This document shows positions 56,516-64,000 of a stretch of 64,000 bases of DNA, piece by piece. The position numbers and the translations under genes were made by a program. The notes below the pieces were generated by a model. That model searched no databases, had not been told where the DNA came from, and was given only the letters and a program-made list of their open reading frames with translations. The stretch's first letter is position 1; each line of letters begins with the position of its first letter. This DNA comes from Diabrotica undecimpunctata (taxonomy: Eukaryota; Arthropoda; Insecta; Coleoptera; Chrysomelidae), in NCBI RefSeq assembly GCF_040954645.1, contig NC_092805.1:22718741-22782740 (forward strand), written 5' to 3'.

Positions 56516-57480
56516 TCTATCTATCTATTTAACCTTCTTCGGTCCATCTTTGGACATAGGGCTCCCCAATCCTTTTCCATTCTTCTATGTCTTTCGCTAC
56601 TGTCATCCACCTAGAGCCCACGTGCTTCTTGATATCATCTGCTCATCTGATTTGGGGCCTTCCTCTGCTTCGTTTATATTCCCACGGTCTCCAACTTATA
56701 AGAATTTCGTTCCATCGGTCTTCTTGTTGTCTTATATTGTGTCCGGAAAATCTCCATTTCAATTTTGCAACTTCTTGTCTAACACTTTTTTTTCTCTCTT
56801 ATCCACTCGTTCCTCTTTTTATCCATTAGTCTTATGTGCAATATTTGTCTTTCCATTGCTCTTTGGGTTTTTATGACTTTGTCCATGTTTGCTTTTGTAA
56901 ATGTCCACGTTTGGAAACCATTGACCATTGGGAACCAGTGAGAACAGGGAGTACGTATTGATTGTATACTATATGGTCTTAAGATGCTGTGGATATCTTT
57001 GTTTTTAAGAGTGTAGCTTAGTTTGCCAAATGCCGCCCATGCCAGTCTAACTCGTCTTTTTATCTCTGCTGTTTGCTTTTCTTTGTGAAGTTTTATAGTT
57101 TGACCCCGATATATATAATCCTGAACTTGTTCTATTTCATCTTGTCCGATCCTCATTGTGATGTCTTCATCTGTATTTGTTATGATTTTGGCCTTGCTGT
57201 AATTTATATTAAGTCCTATCTTTCCAGCTTCTAAGTCCAGTTCTTTCATCATTTCAAATAATTCTTCTTTTTTATCGGTTTTCAATGCGATGTCATCAGC
57301 GTACCTTAGATGGTTCAAGCGTTGTCCATACATTTTTATACCTTTTTCTTCCCATTCTAATCTTTTAAAAATATCTTCCAGAGCCTGATTGAAAAGTTTC
57401 GGTGATATTGTGTCACCCTGTCTCACGCCTCTATTTATTTATATTGATTTTGTTCCTTGCTTCCTTTCCTTCCTACAAAA
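56514..57480 (-). mobile_element. RTE-like element with (GATA)n tail, 5'-truncated
   Basis: On the minus strand it reads MRQGDTISPKLFNQALEDI (57426 on), then the catalytic box LNHLRYADDIALKTDKKEE (57315-57260), GLNINYSKAKIITN, WAAFGKLSYTLKNKDI and GFQTWTFTKANMDKV. RQILHIRLMDKKRNEWIREK ends in a stop. A decayed tail follows with ADDIKK-equivalent remnants, and GGACCGAAGAAGGTTAAATA runs into (GATA)n at 56514-56530. The main frame is 215 codons. Confidence 0.85.
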
Positions 57481-57484
57481 CTCT

Positions 57485-58085
57485 ATAAGTGATTTTGCCG
57501 GTCACCATGCGACGGAGATCCAATCACTTGCATTTACAGTCACTCCACTCAATTTTTTCTGTCTTTCTCCTATTTAAGGCTAGGACGACAATAAAATAAT
57601 ATTTTAATCTGTTGTACAACTTTCATAACAAAAACGTATAAACACCACCGTAATTCTAGTTTGGCAATTCATTTGTTGGAAAAGCTCGTGTTTTGTATTA
57701 TATTATTACCGATCACCAAATTCGCAGCCAATTTTTTAGGATCAACATTCAAAAGAATTAAAAACTAAATTTTTAAAACAATAAACTTCTTGCATGAAAG
57801 GGCCGGTCTTTTCGCCTCCACACCACTATTGTGTTATCTGACAGATAGTTATCCAGAGGATAGACATTTATTCATAAAATACAATGCACCCGTCTTTTCA
57901 CGTCAAATTGTGTTGCGGTTACTTATCTGTAAGATAACTGTAAAATTTATTTCGAAACACACCAATATTTAATTAATAATTGTCAAAGAAAACACACTAA
58001 TGTTTTAATATTTCTTTTGATTATACAATTTATGGTGACAGGAATAAATTAAATTGTAAATTACTAATTTAATAATAAATTAATG
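57485..58085. other. No recognisable gene
   Basis: AT-rich. A 60-codon frame (57790-57972) has no motif. Confidence 0.35.
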
Positions 58086-58094
58086 TAAATTAAA

Positions 58095-58475
58095 ATTTAA
58101 TAACATCATCATCATGCAACTTCTTTTGTCCACTGCTGGACATAGGTCTCTTCCATGTTTCGCCACTTTTCAGGGTTCTGTGCTTCTTGTTGCCATTTCT
58201 TGGATATTCGTCTAATGTCGTCCATCCAGCGTGTTGGTGGTCGTCCTCCGCTGCGTTTGTCTTCTCGTGGGCGCCAGTCAATTAGTTTTCTTGTCCATCT
58301 TGTGTCTTTCGGTCTCGCTATGTGACCTGCCCAATTCCATTTCAGCTTGGCTATACATTCGACGACATCACTGATACCTGTTCTTTTCTTTAAGTCTTGA
58401 TTCCTTATTTTGTCTTTTTTTGTCACGCCGAGAATTGATCTTTCCATGCGCCTTTGTGCCACTTGCATTTTTAGT
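58095..58475 (-). mobile_element. RTE-like 3' end with (GAT)n tail
   Basis: On the minus strand a clean 118-codon frame has MQVAQRRMERSILGVTKKDK, WNWAGHIARPKDTRWTRKLI, DWRPREDKRSGGRPPTRWMD and NMEETYVQQWTKEVA-stop. A GATGATGATG tail lies at about 58098-58110. The AM-ER-x-x-LG, GHIAR, WRP and GRPPTRW series matches the BovB-like copies at 34663 and 56514. No frame break occurs within the remaining part. Confidence 0.85.
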
Positions 58476-58479
58476 GCTG

Positions 58480-58970
58480 TATTTGTATTTGTATCTGTAA
58501 TGCTAACATTGAATAACGAATAAAAAAATAATACAAGGTTAGCTCAAATATCTTCAACTTCAGAAAATTCAATAATGCATTTAGCAATTCATCTTCGAAA
58601 TTGTCTTCCGTTTGATCTTTCGCTAGGTTATACTCGTAGAATGTTGCTGTACTGTTGCAGTACTATTTTTGGCAATTTTTCGAAAAAATTAATAGTGTTA
58701 TTAATTACATTACAATTAAATTTAGTTTTGTTTCACGAACAAAATATGATTGAAATGTCAGATGTTGGTAGTTTATTTCCTAGGTGGCGTAGTTATCTCA
58801 CTGGACAAACGGTGTGACTTGTCGTCCTAGCCTTTTATATAGATATAAAAATTTCGTTAGGGTAGGTTTAAGAGTTTTTGTATAATAATTTTGCAATGCA
58901 AAAAAAATTTTAAATTTGCAAAATTATGCTTGTCCAAAAATAAGCACTTTAAATAGTCAAAAATTCTTGA
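58480..58970. other. No recognisable gene
   Basis: An 80-codon plus frame at 58575-58817 has no motif. Confidence 0.35.
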
Positions 58971-58971
58971 A

Positions 58972-59270
58972 GCGAAGCTTCTATACTGGCGTTGTATTAC
59001 TTTTTTTTCTCTGCAGTAAAATGCTGAGGCGAGCGTCAGGGGTAGCGTCACAGAATAGCGGTTCTTGACATGGATTCACTGCTCTCGATCAATTCGTTTC
59101 TGGTCATCCTATATTTACTCTAAGCAGGTTTAAATAAAAAACTGCATGAAAAGTAACTAACAAAATGTAGACATTAAATGAGTAAGAATAAGTAAAAAAT
59201 TAAAAGAATATCTGTCACTAAAAGATTCGATTCGAAACGATTGTCAAAATTTAATAAAAGTCTAACAAAA
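58972..59270 (+). repeat. Dispersed repeat, copy 2 (partner of 13309-13600)
   Basis: Same orientation and order of blocks as copy 1, for example GCGAGCGTCA, GCGTCACAGAATAGCGG, TATATTTACTCTAAGCAGGT. Copy 2 lacks about 25 bp of the internal GC-rich part. Confidence 0.8.
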
Positions 59271-59374
59271 TCATCCGATTAATAACAACATTGAATAATC
59301 TGTTTAAATTTTTATAATAATTCTAGTTTTAAAATAATTTCGTAAAAAACCAAAAACTGTTATATTATAGACTT

Positions 59375-59529
59375 TTTCTAGATGGAATATGAAGGGTATA
59401 AGTTATGTTTAAGGGATCGAAACAATTTAAAGGAATAACTTCATTTTTTGCACGTTTTTTCCTAATTATTGCAATTTTTTAAACAACAAACATTAAATTT
59501 GCAAATTATTGCTAGTTGCAAGTATTATA
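59375..59529 (-). repeat. Dispersed repeat E, copy 2, left part
   Basis: Reverse-complement homologue of 56366-56515; continues at 61093 after the Tc1 element. Confidence 0.8.
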
Positions 59530-61092
59530 TACTCGCGATCATAAAATCCGGGTCACCTTGAAAATCACCGATATTTCATTTTTAACGAGCTTTATCGTAA
59601 ATAATAATAACACAAGTACAAACTAATGCATGTTTCTGGGAATTGTTGTCGGCTTAGCGGTTTCCTTTGCAACAAAGAATTTCAATAGTGCCGATTTCGC
59701 GGGAAAACGCACACTTCCCAAAATGAACGGTACCTGTAACTGCCGCTTGTTTTAAATGCCTCATTTGTGCTTCGACTTTCTGTTCAAACGCAACGAACAA
59801 ACGTTTATTATTGCCACCATTAGTGTTTATTAGTGCCATTACTAGTCAATCATCAATTAATTAGTGCCATCACACTCAACGGCAAGTCGCAAGAATTGTT
59901 GGCGTAAGCCTTTCTTCGGTTCAACGAGTGCTTCAACGCTTTCAGGAGAAGGGTTTGCTATCCAGACGACCTGGCTCTGGAAGAAGAATGACCACGGTAC
60001 GAGATGACCGTTTTCTTGTGTTTCAGGCTTTACGAAACCGGACCTCAACTGCGATTATGCATCGAAATCGTCTACAGGAAGTACGAAATCGCAATGTTAG
60101 CGCTGCAACAGTCAGGAGAAGACTTCGTTATTTTGGACTATCATCTCGGGTAACGGCTACAGGACCGCCACTTCGCCTGGCGCATCGAGTTGCACGACAA
60201 GCTTTTGCTCGACAATACGCGCATTGGGGAATTAACGATTGGAGCAAAGAGTTATTCTCAGATGAATCCCGTTTCGGCCTAACTGGATCTGATGGACGTG
60301 TAAGAGTTTGGAGGAGAACCGGTGAATGATTTTCACAAGCTTGCATTGCTCCAAGAATGCCATTTGGTGGAGGCTCGGTCATGGCTTGGGGAGGTGTATC
60401 TTCCGACTTCCGCACAGAATTACCCTTCATCGAAAATGGGTCCTTAACTGCACGAAGGGACATTAGGGAGATTCTGGAAGAACAAGTTATGCATACCATG
60501 ACAAGGCTTGGAGAAAATACACAGTTTTTATGCAGAACAACGCTCGAACGCACGTTGCCACGATCAGTATGCAATACTTGGACGAGGTTGGAATTACGAG
60601 GTTACCCTGACCAGCTAGGTCTCCGGACCTGAATCCTATCGAACATATCTGGGACGATTTGAAAAAACGTATTCAACCTTTAACATCTCCTCCTAACAAC
60701 GGGCAGGAGCTTAAGGATCTGTTAGTGAGAGAGTGGAATAACATACCACAACATGTAATCCAGAGAAAAATTGAGAGTATGCCCCGTGGTCTGCAAAAGG
60801 TTATTAGAGCAAGTGGAGGCAATACACGATATTAGTCATTGAAATTTCACTGACATTTTACCACGTTCTGTATTTTCCATTTTTTTCGTATGCCTGTTTT
60901 ATCAACAATCTGGTTTGTTTTTTGATTTTTCAATAAAAACAATAAAAAACCGGTTTTTTTTTCTTTCAAAACAAACATTGATGACAAATAAAAAATTCGT
61001 TAGCCTAAAAAAAGGTTATTACTGCACCAGAGGCAAAAATATTCCAGAATCTTGAAATTTTCAAGGTGACCCGGATTTTATGATCGCGAGTG
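59530..61092 (+). mobile_element. Tc1-like DNA transposon with TIRs and TA target
   Basis: Inverted ends of about 36 bp (ACTCGCGATCATAAAATCCG...) match perfectly for 35 bp; the outermost base differs. TA stands on both sides (59528-59529 and 61093-61094). The 1563-bp length is usual for Tc1. The copy of repeat E at 56215-56515 shows the pre-insertion sequence, with CA in place of the duplicated TA. A single transposase relic lies inside. The intact TIRs might still be recognised by an enzyme supplied elsewhere, but that is inference. Confidence 0.92.
59869..60835 (+). pseudogene. Tc1-like transposase, DD34E type, inactivated
   Basis: The N-terminal helix-turn-helix reads TQRQVARIVGVSLSSVQRVL, then RFQEKGLLSRRPGSGRRM, a second HTH with VSAATVRRRLRYFGL, and the first catalytic Asp in ELFSDESRFGL (about 60250-60282). 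A TGA at 60327-60329 interrupts the next region, which continues in frame with PFGGGSVMAWGGVSS. A frameshift near 60528 precedes the second catalytic block, where Asp is replaced by Asn (MQNNARTH, codon 60536-60538). Trp before PARSPDLNPIEHIW is a TGA (60608-60610). Between the second acid position and the Glu there are 34 residues. The end is GGNTRY-stop at 60833-60835. The sequence before 59869 is too altered to show a start codon. Confidence 0.9.
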
Positions 61093-61330
61093 TATAAACT
61101 TGAAAAACGAAACTTTTACCTACTACAATTATTTCTTTTTGTAGGAGCAATATCACTCGAGTTATTGACGAAAATATGGGCGCAAAATGCAAAACTTTTT
61201 TCGATTTCTTTCAGATTTTGTTAAATAAAAAATTAAGTACAAAGTTTGCGACTGGTGCATATCGTAATTATTGATACAATGTACATCCTGAAGTAATTCC
61301 AGCAAAACAATAGATTCCTTTGTGTGAAAA
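61093..61330 (-). repeat. Dispersed repeat E, copy 2, right part
   Basis: Reverse-complement homologue of 56215-56365. It includes an additional stretch of about 70 bp (around 61200-61275) absent from copy 1. Confidence 0.8.
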
Positions 61331-62130
61331 TATGTTAAACAATAAACTGATTATGGTGATTGGCCTACCCTGATAATAGAGGCCTAGAAGGCTCCTTGAG
61401 CGACTTTACTTCACGTGTAGTGTCAAGCCATATAAATACTTAAACGTCTTAAACAAAATTTTCGAACTACCTTACACCTTGTTTGATGTTTAAAAACATC
61501 ATTTTTGGCGACAAAAAAGATTATTATTCCACACTCCTATATTTAAACTCAATTTCTGGTGGATGCACTTTCATATCACGACTGCATTTTAAAGAATCTT
61601 TGTGACACATACAAACTTTTGCCGTTTATTAAAACCTTGCGCAAGAGTACTAATTAACCTGAAAACAAATTAGGCTTTTGCCGAGCGCCTTTCTGACGAT
61701 TAGCGGTCGCTGGAAAACGTGTTGCACTTTTCTACATTCCTATAGAAACGAATACACAAACACAGATGAGATAGACCTACATGTAAATATGAATGTTTAA
61801 AACGTCGTTTTCTGGCTGGCAAACAAGGCCGAAACCGTAACTTGTGACAGTAATTTGTTTTCTTTGGGGAATGATGATGCTACCGGTTCTATCATAAAAA
61901 TGGACCGGGTCGAACTGGTAGGGGTCCCAATTCAGTTACACATCGCTCGCAACGACTTTGCGACATATGAGAGCAATGACGTGTCATGATTCTCTGGTAA
62001 GGGGAAGTAGAATGAATTTTTGTACAGTGAAATTAGTAGATGCATTCGTGTTACAGTATTCGTTAAAAAGCTTTGGCCTTACAGTTATACTTCCTTTGCA
62101 TATCATATCAGTATTATAAATAATAAATTT
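61331..62130. other. No recognisable gene
   Basis: Mixed composition, short frames, no motif or repeat recognised. Confidence 0.4.
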
Positions 62131-63466
62131 ATTAAATCCGTAAAATAGTTTCGAAACACAATTCAGATTTCTGCCTTAATCTGAGCCTTCTAAAAATTGC
62201 AAGGCAAAGCAGACGATGATAAAGATGTTAATAGAGACATGGGGAATCTAAAATTTGCATTCCACGACATGTCTCCTCAACTAAGCAGAAATCATTAGCG
62301 AATTGGTTTCTTGTACTCATACAGAGTAGATCCGAATAAAATGAAAAAGACAGTCAAGATTTGATTTGTATCTGTTTTTCTATGTATCTGTTTATACGTA
62401 TTTCGCTTTAATAAAGCTCATCAGAACAGATATTCATAGGCGTTCTCAACATGAAAAATAAATCTTTCCTGTCTTTAAGAAGCAACAATAAAATGGCTTC
62501 GAAACGGACGCAATAGCGACATCTGATATTAAATCCGTAAAATAGTTTCGAAACACAATTCAGATTTCTGCCTTAATCTGAGCCTTCTAAAAATTGCAAG
62601 GCAAAGCAGACGTTGATAAAGATGTTAATAGAGACATGGGGAATCTAAAATTTGCATTCCACGACATGTCTCCTCAACTAAGCGGAAATCATTAGCGAAT
62701 TGGTTTCTTGTACTCATACAGAGTAGATCCGAATAAAATGAAAAAGACAGTCAAGATTTGATTTCACGTACAAAGCGTATATGTATCTGTTTATACGTAT
62801 TTTGCTTTAATAAAGTTCATCAGAACAGCTATTCGTAGGCGTTCTCAACGTGAAAAATAAATCTTTCCTGTCTTTAAGAAGCAACAATAAAATGCCTTCG
62901 AAACGGACGCAATAGCGACATTTAATATTAAATCCGTAAAATAGTTTCGAAATACAATTCAGATTTCTGCCTTAATCTGAGCTGAGCCTTCTAAAAATTG
63001 CAAGGCAAAGCAGACGTTGATAAAGATGTTAATAGTGACATGGGGAATCTAAAATTTGCATTCCACGACATGTCTCCTCAACTAAGCGAAAATCATTAGC
63101 GAATTGGTTTCTTGTACTCATACAGAGTAGATCCGAATAAAATGAAAAAGACAGTCAAGATTTGATTTCACGTACAAAGCGTCTATGTATCTGTTTATAC
63201 GTATTTCGCTTTAATAAAGCTCATCAGAACAGATATTCATAGGCGTTCTCAACGTGAAAAATAAATCTTTCCTGTCTTTAAGAAGCAACAATAAAATGGC
63301 TTCGAAACGGACGCAATAGCGACATCTGATATTAAATCCGTAAAATAGTTTCGAAACACAATTCAGATTTCTGCCTTAATCTGAGCCTTCTAAAAATTGC
63401 AAGGCAAAGCAGACGTTGATAATAATGTTAATAGAGACATGGCGAATCTAAAATTTGCATTCCACG
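62131..63466 (+). repeat. ~400-bp tandem satellite, 3.3 units
   Basis: Unit starts (ATTAAATCCGTAAAATAG) fall at 62131, 62528, 62927 and 63331, giving periods of 397, 399 and 404 bp. Units are nearly identical, with a few substitutions and short indels such as a GAGCT duplication in the third. Each carries GTTAATAGAGACATGG, TCTCCTCAACTAAGC and TATTTCGCTTTAATAAAGC. The last unit breaks off at GCATTCCACG, where the coding relic of the right edge begins. Confidence 0.95.
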
Positions 63467-64000
63467 GCTGGCATAAGACCCTATCAGCTGGCAAGAAAGA
63501 ATGGCATACCACCGGAAAAATTACCTCGATGTTTTGCACCACATGTTTTGGTGCTCTTGATGAAAGCCATTTGCAACACATTCCAATTAGCGGAGTGTTC
63601 TTATTTTGGCCACTGCAGCCATCTGCCATTAGCCTAATGGTGGTTACTTCAGAGGGAAAATCAATTTTGTTAAGCCTGTCAAAAACGGAGGAAGAAATTT
63701 CGTTGGAACTTTTTCCAAATTCGTCCCCTGTCCAATAATACGAAAATACATTTTTTTGAGTAAGTTTTGATTGAGAGGTTCCCTAGACTATGGTAAAATT
63801 ATACAAATATAGTTGCCTAGAGTAGTAGGCACTTTGGTCGGGGACCTTAGGAAGTACAAGATTTTTTTGACAATCGAAAGATATGTTATCAAATCATCTC
63901 GTGACTCTTTAAGCAACTCAAAAAACGCATTAGCCCCTAGCTTATGAATTTTTCTTTCAACAATCAATTTTTCCTTCTCTTCTTCATCTATAGGTCTTTT
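63467..64000 (-). pseudogene. Multi-copy insect protein of unknown function (DUF7869-like), partial
   Basis: On the minus strand, from the window edge, EEEKEKLIVERKIHKLGANA and FFELLKESRDDL come first. After a frameshift near 63880 come SFDCQKNLVLPKVPDQSAYY and SRQLYLYNFTIV, then a stop and NVFSYYWTGDEFGKSSNEIS. MADGCSGQNKNTPLIGMCCK, APKHVVQNIEVIFPVV and HSFLPADRVLCQPW lie at 63629-63467. This conserved series (FDCQKN, YYSRQLYxYNFTI, DGCxGQNKN, FPVxGHSFxPxDRV) is one I recall from many uncharacterised, multi-copy insect proteins, possibly transposon-derived. Here the 3' end is cut by satellite DNA. The function is unknown. Confidence 0.65.

Noticed and set aside
1..64000. CRISPR arrays, operons, riboswitches, bacterial promoters
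   Set aside because: Composition and content are eukaryotic nuclear; no spaced short repeats or bacterial gene structure were seen.

Overview
This 64 kb window is AT-rich eukaryotic nuclear DNA from an arthropod, most likely an insect; the mix of transposon families would fit a beetle, but that is inference from motifs. I find no convincing host gene, rRNA, tRNA or CRISPR. Nearly every long reading frame that can be interpreted belongs to a transposable element. Most are 5'-truncated, decayed non-LTR retrotransposons of the RTE/BovB-like kind, with one ORF carrying an AP endonuclease, a reverse transcriptase (RT) and a basic C-terminus of the type G-H-V-x-R then GRPRKRW. They end in short simple-sequence tails such as (GAA)n, (GAT)n, (GAAA)n or (GATA)n.

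For cross-reference I name four recurring groups. Family A carries the LSSYGKLE motif, a TYAAETRP motif and a (GAA)n tail. Family B has a (GAT)n tail and an ETWTLTK or ESWTLTK motif. Family C has FEMWCYRR and a GRRRISWL-type C-terminus with a (GAA)n tail. The rest are called BovB-like.

Layout. 1-8.3 kb: RT fragments of several families, Tc1/mariner-superfamily relics, a Jockey ORF1/ORF2 remnant abutting a Harbinger-like scrap, and a 280-bp tandem duplication. 8.3-13.7 kb: a 180-bp MITE, a long TA tract beside an endonuclease scrap, an internally deleted mariner and an RT relic. 13.7-17.8 kb: the best-preserved element, a near-complete family C copy (14338-17312) inserted with a 12-bp target-site duplication (TSD) in a family A copy. 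18.9-25.4 kb: a Penelope-like GIY-YIG fragment, a Jockey RT, foldback elements and inverted repeats. 27.3-33.4 kb: a 2.6 kb family A copy with its own nested family C insertion, mariner-like and RT relics. 34.5-38.9 kb: BovB-like and endonuclease-type elements. 39.7-42.0 kb: a single ~400-bp satellite-like unit and a mariner-like transposase interrupted by a family C insertion. 43-45 kb: another family C-like element. 46-55 kb: pogo-like, RNase H, Penelope, Jockey and R1 relics. 56-64 kb: RT relics, a Tc1 element with both inverted repeats, a ~400-bp tandem satellite, and at the right edge part of a multi-copy insect protein of unknown function.

Insertions can be ordered because TSDs survive at several loci and because empty-site paralogues of two insertions lie in the same window. 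The genes do not form a pathway; the window records repeated nested transposition. All family names rest on motif recognition by eye, with no database search.
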